In this document: positions 27,440 to 37,400 of the stretch, piece after piece | How the letters are laid out: the number at the start of each line of letters is the position of its first letter | How positions within the stretch are numbered: the stretch's first letter is position 1 | NCBI GenBank assembly: GCA_024232355.1 | Contig: JAAEPW010000579.1 | Coordinates: 1 to 64,000, forward strand | Reading direction: 5' to 3' | Source of the DNA: Chloroflexota bacterium | GTDB taxonomy: Bacteria > Chloroflexota > Anaerolineae > B4-G1 | Length of the DNA: 64,000 nt | Made by a program: the position numbers and the translations under genes | Notes under the pieces: generated by a model | The model's database searches: none | Seen by the model: only the letters and a program-made list of their open reading frames with translations | What the model was told of the DNA's origin: nothing

Positions 27440-27497
27440 CACACTAATTGAACAGATTTTGTGAATAATCAAATCTGATCTGTGCTCATCTGTGTCC
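27440..27497. repeat. Word-repeat palindrome upstream of the first subtilase
   Basis: CAGATTT (27453-27459) pairs with AAATCTG (27471-27477), followed by the word ATCTGTG twice, 10 bp apart. Similar in style to the repeats at 2891 and 13327, but shorter. No promoter consensus could be assigned in the 150 bp before the gene. Confidence 0.45.
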
Positions 27498-27589
27498 TAT
27501 TTCTTGTCTCCAAGCACATTGTCAGAGTTTTGTCAGCCAACCAAATTCCTTGGGTCGATCTTGTCGTACTGCCAGTAAAGGGGTTACAA

Positions 27590-30500
27590 ATGAGCAAATT
27601 CTATCGTATTGCAAGTATAATACTCTTATTTTCCATGTTGGCAAGTGTCGATATTTCTGTCTTTGCCACTTTACAACGACATGAATCAGATTTTTTGCAT
27701 CATCCGCAAAGCGTGAGATGGGACGTAATGCCTGTTGATATCTCGCCATCGTGGATGCCGCGTGATTCTGACACCTTTGAGCCAACAGAACCGATCGACC
27801 CCGAACTATTCCGCGCTTTGCTGGATGCCGAGAGTGATGACAAATACATCCGCGTCATCGTCTACTTGGAAGGACAAACCGATCTCGACGCAGCGGCGAA
27901 CAAAGCGACGAGCGTAGCCGACACTCGCGTTCGCATCGTCTCGGCGCTGCAAGCCGAGGCCGACCGTTCGCAGGCCCCGTTACTGGCCTATCTGAAAGGA
28001 GCGCAGGCAGCCGGGCTGGTGGACTCGTACACGCCTTTCTGGATCTTTAACGGCATCGCCGTCCGCGCGCGCGCATCTCTCGTTCATGCCCTGGTCACCC
28101 ATCCCACCGTTGCCTCGATACGCATGGATCACTGGCGGCAGTGGATCCCAGACGAACCCGCCAATCTCCAAACCACCAATTCCCACTCTCTCAATTCCCC
28201 CGAGTGGGGCATCACCCGCATCCGCGCCGACCAGGTCTGGACATCCCTGCATATTTCTGGCACCGGGGCCGTCGTGGCGGGGATGGACACGGGGGTAGAC
28301 TGGATGCATCCCGCACTGCAGGCCAGCTACCGCGGCTACAATCCCCACGGCCCAGCCAACCACACCTACAGTTGGTACGATGCCACCGGCGGCGATGCGC
28401 TCTACCCAGTAGATGCCCACGGTCACGGCAGCCACACAATGGGAAGCATCGTTGGGCAAAACGGCATCGGCGTTGCACCGGGTGCACGGTGGATCGCGGT
28501 CAAAATGCTGGACAATATGGGCTATGGCCTCGATTCTTGGATCCATGAGGCCTTTCAATGGATACTGGCTCCTGGCGGCGATCCAACTCGAGCTCCTGAT
28601 GTGGTCAACAACTCTTGGGGCAGCCACATCAGTACACGAACTGAATTTCAACTCGACCTACAAGCCCTGCGGGCCGCCAATATCTTTGCTGTATTTTCCA
28701 GTGGAAACAACGGCCCCAGCAAAGGCAGCGTCGGCTCACCAGCCTCTCTGCCAGAGGCATTCGCCGTCGGCGCGACCGATTCAGACGACGAAATCGCCAG
28801 CTTTTCCAGCCGAGGGCCTTCTCCCTGGGAAGAGATCCGTCCCCACGTAGCCGCGCCTGGAGTGCACGTGCGCTCCAGCTTACCCGGCGGCGCTTATGGT
28901 TTGGCGAACGGCACATCGATGGCTGCCCCTCACGTTGCCGGCATCGCCACGCTCCTACGTGCGGTCAGTCCCACGCTGAGCATCACGCACACCGCTTTTC
29001 TCATCACCAGCACCGCCGTTCCTCTGACCGATTCTGTTCCCAACAACGACAGTGGCTGGGGGCGGGTGGATGCCTTTGCTGCCGTCGTCGCATTGGCCCG
29101 GCCGAGCTTGATTACTGGGACGGTGACGCGAATTGGAGATAATGCCCCCATCGTCGGAGCATTGGTTGTAGCCACACATCAGGTAGATGTCGGTGGAGGG
29201 CAAGCCACAACTGACAATGACGGCTCCTACCTATTAGCACTGGCTCCCAACACCTACGACCTGTCAGTATCTGCCTTTGGCTACGAACCCGCAGAGATCC
29301 AGGGAATCGCGGCGACGACCGGCACAAGCACCGTGGCCGATTTCTCTCTCACTCCGTTGCCCAGTGGCAGCCTGCGCACTCACATCACCGATGCCGCTAC
29401 CGGTGAGTCGGTCACTGCCACCATCACCGTGTTGGATACCCCTCTGCAAGCTACTGATGATGTGTACACTTTTACACTCCCAGAGGGTACCTATACCATC
29501 CGCGCCCACGCCTTGGGCTACCGGGTTGTCACGACCACCGCACCCGTCGCTGCCGAACAAGTCACCGTGGCAAATCTGGTTCTGCCCACCGCGCCGTCTA
29601 TTCTCCTGATAGACAGCGGCGGTTGGTACTATGAGAGCCAAGCCGATTACTTTTGTCAGGCGTTGGATGATCTACGATACGCTTACGACGAATGGACCGT
29701 CAAGTACTTGCCCGACGATGTGCCAGCAGCCCCCGACTTGGCCACTTATGACGTCGTGATCTGGAGTGCGCCAGCAGACGCCCCGGGCTACATCGGTGCA
29801 GAGGATACCATCATCAGCTACCTCTCCGCGGGAGGGCGGTTGTTATTGAGCGGACAAGACGTGGGCCTTTTGGATGGCGGTGGACTGTGGAGCTATTGGA
29901 GCACTTATTACGGCCAGTATCTCAAGGCTCGTTACCTGAGTGATAAAGCGTCGACGCAGGTACTGGAAGGAGTGGAAGACGACATCTTTGCTGGCACCAT
30001 CATCACCATCACAGGCCCAGACGGAGCCGATAACCAAGATTATCCCGATGAAATCGAGGTCGCCGACCCAGACGCTGCAGCACCACTGCTGACATATCAA
30101 GAGGGCAATTATGGCGGACTACGGGTGGGGACGTGCCTGGATTACCGGGCCATCTACCTGTCCTTTGGCTTTGAGGCCATCAACAGCCGGATAGCCCGCC
30201 GAGATATGATGAACCGGTCGTTGAATTGGCTCACCTCGCCGTTGTCGACTGTTGGGATCGAGTTGCAACCCGCCTTTCAGTTGAGTGTCGGCCCGCCCAA
30301 CACCATCGTCACGCACACACTGCGCGTGCGGCACGTGGGGCAAGGAGGCATCACTGATACCGTCACCCTCGCGCTCGACGGCGAGACCTGGGAAACCCAA
30401 CTCGGCGCATCATCTCTTTCCTTGTCACCCTGCACTTCAGCTACCGTCGTAATAACCGTTACCATTCCTCCCACCGCCGGGTGGGACGCGCGAGACGCAG

Positions 30501-31978
30501 TCACCGTCACCGCCCAATCTTCCCTCTCCCCCACCCTGATCCAGGCCGCTGTACTCGCGACCAAGGCCCCCGCCCCCATCCTGCTGGTGGACGATGAACG
30601 CTGGTACAACCTGGAATACAACTATGAAACAGCACTAACAAACGCTGGACTAGCCTACGACTATTGGCGCACCGGATGGTCCAGTCAACAGGCTCCCTGG
30701 GGCAGCCCCACGCTAGAGATGCTACAGCAATACCCACTCGTCGTCTGGTTCACCGGCTACGATTGGTACGAACCGGTGACCGACGACGAGGCGGCGATGC
30801 TGGTGACGTATCTTGATGGCGGAGGACGGCTGTTCCTATCATCACAAGACCTGCTCTACTACCACCAAGACACCCCTTTCAGCCAAAACTATTTAGGGGT
30901 GGTAAACTATACCGATAGCGTCACGCCGACGATGGCATCAGGAATACCGGACAATCCCATCGGCGATAGGCTAGGCCCCTTTATCTTGGATTACCCTTTC
31001 TTAAACTGGTCAGACGTCCTAGTGCCCACACTGAACGCCAGCGTCTCTTTTTACGACCAGAATCACCTCCCGATCGCACTAATGCGTCAGGCAGAGAATT
31101 ACAAGACAGCCTTCTTTTCCTTTCCGTTCGAGACGCTGCCAAAAGTGGGACGGGCCGAGGTGGTAGAACGCGTCGTCGGCTGGCTGAGTTGGCTGGGTAA
31201 CTCGACTTTTAGCGTCGATCAAGAGACAGTCACCGGCGGCGACACACTCACCTACACCATCGTCCTGCGCAACGATGGACCGGAGACTGTCAGCACATCG
31301 CTTTCCAACACCTTACCCCTCAGCCTGACCCTGGTTCCTGGCAGTCTGACTGGTCCCGCCGCCTACCACACACCCACGCAAAAGGTTTCCTGGCAAGGGC
31401 AGCTAGCCCCCAGCGCGACGATCACTTGTACATATCGCGTCACGGTGGCAGCAGGCATTCCCACCGACACACTCGTCGTCAACACAGCCCGCCTGGAATT
31501 AGAGGATCAGGCCATTCGCTTTGATCGTGATGCCGTGGTACGAGTGGGCGCACCAGACCTGTCCCCGTCGGCTTTGCGGTGCAATCCTCCCCTGCCCCGG
31601 CCCGGCACAGTGGTCACCTGCACACTAGCTATTGCCAACGCCGGTCCTGGCGACGCCGCTCAAGCGATGGCGATCAACCCTTTGCCAAAGGACACCACCC
31701 TGGTTACCGGCTCATTGACCCTAAGCGGTGCGGGGACAGCCGTGATACCAATCGGAACAGTGCAGATGCCGACGACGGGGACCATAGAATGGACCGGACC
31801 CCTGGCAGCCAACGATCAGATAACCCTGACCTACCAAATCACCATCCCCACCAATCCCATTCATCTCCCGTTGTACAACGCGGCCTTTCTGGAGGATGGG
31901 GCAGGAGGAGCATGGGAGCGTGCAATATGGCTAATCGTGAATCCATTTCGTTGCTATCTCCCATTGGTGCTCAAATAA
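27590..31978 (+). CDS. Large secreted S8 subtilase with CarboxypepD-reg, GATase-like and DUF11 domains and YLP tail
   Basis: 1462 residues from the ATG at 27590 (AAAGGGG 7 bp upstream); the longer frame adds 36 unlikely residues before the signal peptide. Order: Sec signal (1-27), propeptide-like region (about 70-190), subtilisin domain with Asp233 (GMDTGVDW), His279 (HGSHTMG) and Ser443 (GTSMAAPHVAG), two carboxypeptidase-regulatory-like beta sandwiches (about 500-660), two ThuA/GATase-like segments (LLIDSGGWYYES and LLVDDERWYN), then two DUF11 domains (about 1200-1450). It ends CYLPLVLK. An extracellular protease probably attached to the cell surface. The two-component system directly downstream may sense or regulate it. 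Confidence 0.92.
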   Translation: MSKFYRIASIILLFSMLASVDISVFATLQRHESDFLHHPQSVRWDVMPVDISPSWMPRDSDTFEPTEPIDPELFRALLDAESDDKYIRVIVYLEGQTDLDAAANKATSVADTRVRIVSALQAEADRSQAPLLAYLKGAQAAGLVDSYTPFWIFNGIAVRARASLVHALVTHPTVASIRMDHWRQWIPDEPANLQTTNSHSLNSPEWGITRIRADQVWTSLHISGTGAVVAGMDTGVDWMHPALQASYRGYNPHGPANHTYSWYDATGGDALYPVDAHGHGSHTMGSIVGQNGIGVAPGARWIAVKMLDNMGYGLDSWIHEAFQWILAPGGDPTRAPDVVNNSWGSHISTRTEFQLDLQALRAANIFAVFSSGNNGPSKGSVGSPASLPEAFAVGATDSDDEIASFSSRGPSPWEEIRPHVAAPGVHVRSSLPGGAYGLANGTSMAAPHVAGIATLLRAVSPTLSITHTAFLITSTAVPLTDSVPNNDSGWGRVDAFAAVVALARPSLITGTVTRIGDNAPIVGALVVATHQVDVGGGQATTDNDGSYLLALAPNTYDLSVSAFGYEPAEIQGIAATTGTSTVADFSLTPLPSGSLRTHITDAATGESVTATITVLDTPLQATDDVYTFTLPEGTYTIRAHALGYRVVTTTAPVAAEQVTVANLVLPTAPSILLIDSGGWYYESQADYFCQALDDLRYAYDEWTVKYLPDDVPAAPDLATYDVVIWSAPADAPGYIGAEDTIISYLSAGGRLLLSGQDVGLLDGGGLWSYWSTYYGQYLKARYLSDKASTQVLEGVEDDIFAGTIITITGPDGADNQDYPDEIEVADPDAAAPLLTYQEGNYGGLRVGTCLDYRAIYLSFGFEAINSRIARRDMMNRSLNWLTSPLSTVGIELQPAFQLSVGPPNTIVTHTLRVRHVGQGGITDTVTLALDGETWETQLGASSLSLSPCTSATVVITVTIPPTAGWDARDAVTVTAQSSLSPTLIQAAVLATKAPAPILLVDDERWYNLEYNYETALTNAGLAYDYWRTGWSSQQAPWGSPTLEMLQQYPLVVWFTGYDWYEPVTDDEAAMLVTYLDGGGRLFLSSQDLLYYHQDTPFSQNYLGVVNYTDSVTPTMASGIPDNPIGDRLGPFILDYPFLNWSDVLVPTLNASVSFYDQNHLPIALMRQAENYKTAFFSFPFETLPKVGRAEVVERVVGWLSWLGNSTFSVDQETVTGGDTLTYTIVLRNDGPETVSTSLSNTLPLSLTLVPGSLTGPAAYHTPTQKVSWQGQLAPSATITCTYRVTVAAGIPTDTLVVNTARLELEDQAIRFDRDAVVRVGAPDLSPSALRCNPPLPRPGTVVTCTLAIANAGPGDAAQAMAINPLPKDTTLVTGSLTLSGAGTAVIPIGTVQMPTTGTIEWTGPLAANDQITLTYQITIPTNPIHLPLYNAAFLEDGAGGAWERAIWLIVNPFRCYLPLVLK

Positions 31979-32003
31979 TGGGGCAGTTTTGCTAATTGCC
32001 CCA
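31979..32003 (+). terminator. Hairpin between subtilase and response regulator
   Basis: TGGGGCA (31979-31985) and TGCCCCA (31997-32003) form a 7-bp stem starting right after the subtilase stop codon, with an 11-base loop. No T tract follows, so it may be a weak terminator, a processing site or an attenuator before the response regulator. Confidence 0.5.
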
Positions 32004-32017
32004 ATGGAGAAACAAAC

Positions 32018-32698
32018 ATGAAAATCAAAATTTTGTTGGTAGACGACAATCCGAACGTGATCTCTTTTGTCCAACCGGCGCTGGAACGCGAAGGGTACCA
32101 CGTAACAACGGCCCAGGATGGCCTGGAGGCATTGTACCAAGCCGAGACCGTCGGCCCCGACATCATCGTTATGGACATTGAGATGCCCGCGCCCAACGGT
32201 TTGGAAGTGTGCCGCCGCCTCCGGGAGCAAGGCGATGAGACACCCGTCATCTTTTTGACCGTGCGCGACGGCATCATCGACCTGGAGATGGGCTTTAAAT
32301 TCGGGGCCAACGACTATATCACCAAACCCTTTGACGTCCGCGAACTCTTGGCGCGCATCAAAGCCCGGCTGCCGCCCCGCAGTTTGGAAATTGACGGCTA
32401 TATACGCGTCGATATGAGCCAGCGCAAAGTGTGGGTGCAACGGGAGGGCGAGTGGCTAGAGATCAATTTGACCCCCAAGGAATTTGACCTGCTGCAACAC
32501 CTGGTCTACAACGCAGGCCGTCCCATTGGCAAAACCACTCTGTTGGAACAAGTTTTTGACTATATGGAAGACATCGAGACCAAGACGGTGGAAAAGCATA
32601 TCTGGTCCTTGCGGCAGAAACTAGAGCCGGACCCCAAAACGCCGCGCTACATCCTCAACGTCCGGGGAGTGGGCTATAAATTTGAGAGGTTTCGTTGA
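32018..32698 (+). CDS. OmpR/PhoB-family response regulator
   Basis: 226 residues. The receiver domain has the acidic pair DD (9-10), phospho-acceptor Asp53 (VMDIEMP), the Thr in FLTVRDG and Lys in TKPFD. The C-terminal winged helix (about 125-225) ends with the TVEKHIWSLRQKLEPDP...VRGVGYKF block of the OmpR/PhoB group. Regulators of this group bind direct repeats one helical turn apart. Two arrays of 11-bp direct repeats, at 33989 and 37401, are plausible targets. Its stop overlaps the kinase start (TGATG). Confidence 0.95.
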   Translation: MKIKILLVDDNPNVISFVQPALEREGYHVTTAQDGLEALYQAETVGPDIIVMDIEMPAPNGLEVCRRLREQGDETPVIFLTVRDGIIDLEMGFKFGANDYITKPFDVRELLARIKARLPPRSLEIDGYIRVDMSQRKVWVQREGEWLEINLTPKEFDLLQHLVYNAGRPIGKTTLLEQVFDYMEDIETKTVEKHIWSLRQKLEPDPKTPRYILNVRGVGYKFERFR

Positions 32699-33819
32699 TG
32701 AACGATCTGGTGATCTTTTTTGGACTGGTAGATTTTATCCTGATCATGCTTGCAGTGGTGTTCGTGGTCGGATGGATCGGGTGGACCCTGGGACGGCGGC
32801 GGCGCAAACTGTTTCTGAGCCAGATCGCCGAAATCCTGGCCGTTTTTCCGCAGGGAGCCGTGATTGCGTGGAGCGATGGACACGTCATATTAACCAACGA
32901 CGAAGCCCGGCAGATGTGGGGCGGCGACCCGTTTCCGGCGATGCTGGAGGGCCATCTGGCCGACCTAGCTCAAGAGGCGCAGAGCGGCGACGGGCACATT
33001 GTGCGCAGCCTCGACGCTTCGTCAGGGCTCAAACTCCAGGTGCGGGCCGCGCCGTTGCAATCGGGGCCAATCCTGCTCGTCTTTGAGGATCATACGGCCC
33101 GGCAGCGCCAGGAAGCATTCTACCGCAACTTTATCAGCCACGTCTCCCACGAATTAAAAACGCCCCTGACAGTGATCCAGGGCCACGTGGCCGCCATCGG
33201 AGAGGGCTTGCCCGACGACGATCCTCGGCAAACCTCGCGCCGCGTCGCAGCCCAGGAAGCCGTCCGCCTGACCCGACTGGTCGATAACCTGCTGCTCCTC
33301 TCTCGCCTAGAGATGCCAGATTTCGTACTCGAACGCCGCCCGGTCAACCTGGAGGCCATCGCAGAAGACGCGATCCTGCAACTATCCGACCTGGCCGAAA
33401 CGCGCCACATCTCCTTGGGCTTGCAAAAAGAGGGCAGCGTGCCCCGCATCGTGGCCGACCGGGCGAGACTCAAGCAGGTACTCATCAATTTGTTAGACAA
33501 TGGCATCAAATACAATCGCCAGGGCGGCACAGTGATGGTGCATCTAAACGCCAGCGAGGACGGGGTAACAGTTCGGGTGACGGATACCGGAGAGGGTATC
33601 CCAACGCCAGACCTGCCCCACGTGTTCGAAAAGATGTACCGGGCGGAGCGGCGGCAAGGGCGCTACGTCGAGGGGAGCGGCCTGGGACTATCCATCGTGC
33701 AGCGCATCGTGGAACAGCACGAGGGCAGCATCTCGGTGACGAGCCAGATCGGTGAGGGGACCACCTTTACGGTGATGCTGCCCCAACCCGCGCAGATTGC
33801 TAACGGAGGCGAACGATAG
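32698..33819 (+). CDS. Membrane sensor histidine kinase
   Basis: 373 residues from the ATG at 32698. One membrane helix lies at residues 5-27, followed by a PAS-like cytoplasmic stretch (about 40-130). The HisKA H-box is FISHVSHELKTPL with His151, the N-box LINLLDNGIKYN, then DTGEGIP and GSGLGLSIVQRIVEQHEG. There is no large extracellular sensor, so it may sense inside the membrane or cytoplasm, like PhoR/ResE-type kinases. The repeat element at 33828 begins 8 bp after the stop codon with its conserved frame in register with this gene. Confidence 0.95.
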   Translation: MNDLVIFFGLVDFILIMLAVVFVVGWIGWTLGRRRRKLFLSQIAEILAVFPQGAVIAWSDGHVILTNDEARQMWGGDPFPAMLEGHLADLAQEAQSGDGHIVRSLDASSGLKLQVRAAPLQSGPILLVFEDHTARQRQEAFYRNFISHVSHELKTPLTVIQGHVAAIGEGLPDDDPRQTSRRVAAQEAVRLTRLVDNLLLLSRLEMPDFVLERRPVNLEAIAEDAILQLSDLAETRHISLGLQKEGSVPRIVADRARLKQVLINLLDNGIKYNRQGGTVMVHLNASEDGVTVRVTDTGEGIPTPDLPHVFEKMYRAERRQGRYVEGSGLGLSIVQRIVEQHEGSISVTSQIGEGTTFTVMLPQPAQIANGGER

Positions 33820-33827
33820 ACGATCAG

Positions 33828-33972
33828 GGTTGTTCAGTTCTCGCACAGAACGCTCAAGCCCCCGTCTCGGGGGTGGCCCATGCGACAATATATCATTTCT
33901 GGGAAAAGTTTTCGTCTCCTAACCGTCCCCGGGACGGGGACTGAGAGCATTGGAAAACTAGAACTGAACAGC
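33828..33972 (+). repeat. 145-bp palindromic element, copy 1 (intergenic)
   Basis: Gap-free alignment with 52497-52353 (reverse strand): about 122 of 145 bases identical by hand count. It has imperfect terminal inverted repeats beginning GTTCAGTTCT and an inner CCCCGTC/GGGG palindrome near each end. The frame that is translated in copy 2 is also open here for the whole length (VQFSHRTL near the start, PGTG and GKLEL near the end), and it is the same register as the kinase gene just upstream. Confidence 0.88.
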
Positions 33973-33988
33973 TCTGAATAAACAGTGA

Positions 33989-34047
33989 CGGTTACCTAAC
34001 GGTAACTTGACGGTGAACTTACGGTAACCTGTGTGTGGTAGTATAAC
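33989..34047 (+). promoter_or_regulatory. Four tandem 11-bp repeats and -10 box before the second subtilase
   Basis: Contiguous 11-bp units start at 33989, 34000, 34011 and 34022; the common form is CGGTAACTTGA (first copy CGGTTACCTAA). TATAAC (34042-34047) follows 9 bp after the last unit, and no separate -35 box is seen, as in activator-dependent PhoB-type promoters. The same arrangement recurs at 37401-37459. Confidence 0.85.
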
Positions 34048-34086
34048 GATTGGCAGACTGCCAAATCTAACACACAGGAGAACAAT

Positions 34087-37000
34087 ATGAACACTCGTAA
34101 ACACCTTATCTTGTCGCTCGTCGTATCGTGCACGCTCTTGGCTGGCGCTTTTGGCCAAACTGCGCACGCAGTGGAAGATGTCGGTGGCACGCAAGCGCCT
34201 CTGGCCCCGCTCGACCTACAACCCTCTCTTCCCTTGGCCCCTGCGCAGACTCCACCACACGCCCCCGACCGCTTGATTGTCAAACTGCGGGGCGGCACGT
34301 CGAGCAAGGCAGCGTCTACGCTGCGCGCCGAATTGCGTGCCACCGTGTCCCGCGAATTACGCCTGATTGGCGCTCAAGTATGGCATCTCGATGGCGTGAG
34401 CGTCGAGCAAGCCGTGGCCCAATACCAAGACCATCCCGACGTCGTCTACATAGAACCGGATTATGTTATTCGCATACCACAGCCCGTCGCCGAGACGGAA
34501 CATGATTTCGATTTACCCACCCCTGCGGCAGACAATGTTCCCAACGACCCGCTTTTTGGCCAACTCTGGGGCATGGAGATGATCGACGCTCCCCTGGCCT
34601 GGGACATCCAGACCGGGAGCGATAACGTCATCGTGGGCATCATAGACACGGGCATCGACTATACCCACCCCGATCTGGCAGCCCACGTCTGGACCAATCC
34701 CAACGAAATTCCAAACAACAGCATCGACGATGACGGCAACGGTTACGTGGACGATATGCATGGTTGGGACTTTTTCAACGACGACAATGACCCGATGGAC
34801 GACGCCGGGCACGGCACACACGTAGCAGGCACCATTACGGCCGTGGGAAATAACGGTGTCGGTGTGACCGGCGTCAACTGGTCGGGCCGTGTGATGGCAC
34901 TCAAGTTCTTGGGCAGTCAAGGGTATGGATACACCTCTAACGCTGTTGCAGCGGTCGAGTACGCCACGCAGATGGGAGTGTCCCTCACCAACAACAGTTG
35001 GGGCGGCGGAGAATATAGTCAAGCCCTGTACGACGCCATCGCCGCCGCTGGTGCTAACGGCCAACTCTTCATTGCCTCTGCCGGAAACTCGAACGATAAC
35101 AACGACGAGTACCCCAGTTATCCGAACAGCTACGACCTGGACAACATTATCGCCGTGGCGGCCACGGACAGTGCGGATCAAAAGGCAGACTTTAGCAGTT
35201 ATGGATTCGCGTCCACCGATTTGGGCGCACCCGGTGTGAAAATTCTCTCCACCTTGCCGATCACGTCGAGGGGCTGTGGGACAGGGAACGATAACGGCTA
35301 TGGCAGTTGTAACGGCACATCGATGGCCGCGCCCCACGTTTCTGGAGTGGCGGCCCTCGTTTGGTCCCAATTCCCCGGCCTGGAATGGTCGCAAGTCAAG
35401 CACCGTATCCTAGCCTCGACCGATCCGGTCTCTGATCTCACGTTCACCACCGTCAGCGGCGGGCGTCTCAACGCCCATGCTGCTCTGACCTATGCGGGCG
35501 GCCCCATCATCGAGCCGCGCAGCCTCAGAGTGGGTTTGGGGGCAGGCGAGCGCGTGACACGCACCATCACCATCGGCAGCTTGGGCGTGGATAGCTTGAA
35601 CTGGCACATCGACGTTAGCGCCTCCTGGGTGCAGGCCACGCCGATTTCGGGCACCTCAACGTTGAGCCATCCTGCCACCGTCACCCTAGTTATAGACTCC
35701 AAGAGCTTGTCTTATGGCATCACCAATGCCATTCTGACCGTTACGCCAGATGACCCTGAACTGGGCGCGTCCCGCTTGCCCATCGCCATCGCACTATCCC
35801 ACGCTCTCCTGGACGCTCCTCAGACGATGCTGGCAATGGGCTCGACCGAATCCAACGTGGGCAGAAGGGTTGCCCTGGATGGCGACGTAGCTCTCGTGTA
35901 CAATCAAGACGAGCGAATCGCACAAGTACTGCGCACGAATGGTACAGTCTGGTTCCCGCCGGATCAGTTATCTGTTGTTCCTGGCTCTGGACACTCGATG
36001 GCTGTTAGTGATGATCGCTTACTCATCGGATCTGCCTGGGACCAGGCGGCTTGTGTGTATCAGTGGGATGGCGAGGATTGGATCGTAGAAGCAACGCTCT
36101 ATCCCAGCGACGGACCGGTGACTTATTTTGGTGGGTCGGGAGATATTGACGGTGACGTCGCCGTTGTAGGCGCACCGAACACTGGTGTTGCCTACGTGTA
36201 TCGTTGGAATGGCTCTGATTGGATCGAAGAAGACAAACTGATGCCTGATACCAACTCGTATGGCTTTGCCAATGGTTTTGCGGTGGCAACAAGTGGTGAT
36301 ACGATCATCATCGGCGATTGGAACGACAGCGATCAGGGTTCCAACGCCGGGGCAGCTTATGTCTACCATTGGGATGGGACAAGTTGGGCCCAACAAGCCA
36401 AGCTCACCGCTCCCGATGGTCAACCGGATGATTTGTTGGGCAGAGCTGTATCAATCTACGATGACGTTGCTGTGGCCTGTACCAACAGCGCAGCCTATGT
36501 TTATCGCCGGGCAGGAGATCAATGGCGTATGGAGGAAAAGCTGGCGAACAGTAATGTCAGCAGCCTCTTTGCTTATAGTGTAGACGTCACCCACAACCTT
36601 ATCGCGATAGGCGATCCAGGCGACCATGGCCCTGACGGTTTTCAAGCTGGCGCAGTATACGTCTATCATTGGAACGGTTATCGTTGGGGAGAGGCCAAAG
36701 TTATTGCCAGAGACCGCCCGCCATGCTCTACGGTGCCCGGTTTACCCCCAATGATCACGGGAATTTGCGATTGGTTTGGGATTTCAGTCGCCATTGATAA
36801 AGAAAGAATGCTGGCTGGCAGTCCGGCTTATGATCAAGCGGGTGCGGCATTCTTGTACGACATGGCAGGTTTGACCGTGGAACACACTTCCAGCTTGGGA
36901 CTAGCGGCGGATGACTTTGTGGTATCCTTGGAAAAGGGCGCGAGCGTGACCCGCACGATGCACGTGGTAAATCCAGGCGCAGAAACGTTAGAGTGGAGCA

Positions 37001-37236
37001 TATCGCCCCAAGACAACGTAGATTGGCTCGACGTCACCCCCATTTCCGGGACGCTGCTGCCCGGTGAGAGCCAGACAATCGAGCTTACCTTCAAAGACGA
37101 GCAAGAACAAGCGGCTAATTATCGGACAGCCCTCATCATCTTGAGCAACGACCCATTTGGGCGACGCGTCGAGATTCCCATTACCCTGCACGTCGGTTGG
37201 ACCGACTTTGTCTACCTGCCTCTAGTCGCCAAGTGA
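34087..37236 (+). CDS. Secreted S8 subtilase with FG-GAP-like beta-propeller and YLP tail
   Basis: 1049 residues. A Sec signal (1-28) and an inhibitor_I9-like propeptide (60-125) precede the subtilisin domain with Asp187 (IIDTGIDYTHPDL), His242 (HGTHVAGT) and Ser412 (CNGTSMAAPHVSG). A beta-sandwich follows (about 470-575, SLGVDSLNWHIDVSASW), then about six FG-GAP/integrin-like blades (GDVAVVGAPNTGVAYVYRWNG type, about 590-930), a second sandwich of the same kind (EWSISPQDNVDWLDVTPISG) and the C-terminus VYLPLVAK. Probably a cell-surface protease. The 11-bp repeat promoter suggests control by the adjacent two-component system. AGGAG precedes the ATG. Confidence 0.93.
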   Translation: MNTRKHLILSLVVSCTLLAGAFGQTAHAVEDVGGTQAPLAPLDLQPSLPLAPAQTPPHAPDRLIVKLRGGTSSKAASTLRAELRATVSRELRLIGAQVWHLDGVSVEQAVAQYQDHPDVVYIEPDYVIRIPQPVAETEHDFDLPTPAADNVPNDPLFGQLWGMEMIDAPLAWDIQTGSDNVIVGIIDTGIDYTHPDLAAHVWTNPNEIPNNSIDDDGNGYVDDMHGWDFFNDDNDPMDDAGHGTHVAGTITAVGNNGVGVTGVNWSGRVMALKFLGSQGYGYTSNAVAAVEYATQMGVSLTNNSWGGGEYSQALYDAIAAAGANGQLFIASAGNSNDNNDEYPSYPNSYDLDNIIAVAATDSADQKADFSSYGFASTDLGAPGVKILSTLPITSRGCGTGNDNGYGSCNGTSMAAPHVSGVAALVWSQFPGLEWSQVKHRILASTDPVSDLTFTTVSGGRLNAHAALTYAGGPIIEPRSLRVGLGAGERVTRTITIGSLGVDSLNWHIDVSASWVQATPISGTSTLSHPATVTLVIDSKSLSYGITNAILTVTPDDPELGASRLPIAIALSHALLDAPQTMLAMGSTESNVGRRVALDGDVALVYNQDERIAQVLRTNGTVWFPPDQLSVVPGSGHSMAVSDDRLLIGSAWDQAACVYQWDGEDWIVEATLYPSDGPVTYFGGSGDIDGDVAVVGAPNTGVAYVYRWNGSDWIEEDKLMPDTNSYGFANGFAVATSGDTIIIGDWNDSDQGSNAGAAYVYHWDGTSWAQQAKLTAPDGQPDDLLGRAVSIYDDVAVACTNSAAYVYRRAGDQWRMEEKLANSNVSSLFAYSVDVTHNLIAIGDPGDHGPDGFQAGAVYVYHWNGYRWGEAKVIARDRPPCSTVPGLPPMITGICDWFGISVAIDKERMLAGSPAYDQAGAAFLYDMAGLTVEHTSSLGLAADDFVVSLEKGASVTRTMHVVNPGAETLEWSISPQDNVDWLDVTPISGTLLPGESQTIELTFKDEQEQAANYRTALIILSNDPFGRRVEIPITLHVGWTDFVYLPLVAK

Positions 37237-37262
37237 TGTGATCTTGTCGAACGTGTAACTTT

Positions 37263-37331
37263 TTTCCCTCCCACAGGTTCAGAGACGACTTGGGCAGCGT
37301 CGAGCACCGGCCTGAACCCGTGGGAGGGAAA
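37263..37331. terminator. 20-bp stem hairpin after the second subtilase
   Basis: Arms 37263-37282 and 37312-37331 pair with a single mismatch (core CCCTCCCACAGGTTCAG) around a 29-base loop. It starts 26 bp after the stop codon and probably ends the subtilase message. The word CCCTCCCACAGGTTC recurs at 62869-62883, so it may be part of a dispersed repeat. Confidence 0.65.
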
Positions 37332-37400
37332 CGCTTTTACAGCGACACTGCCTCAACCTGCGTTGGCTTCCGATGCCCCTAAACGGTAACCTAATGATAA

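Noticed and set aside
33989..34032. Tandem repeats as a CRISPR or short satellite
   Set aside because: Units are 11 bp, contiguous without spacers, and lie at promoter distance from a gene; operator repeats explain them better.
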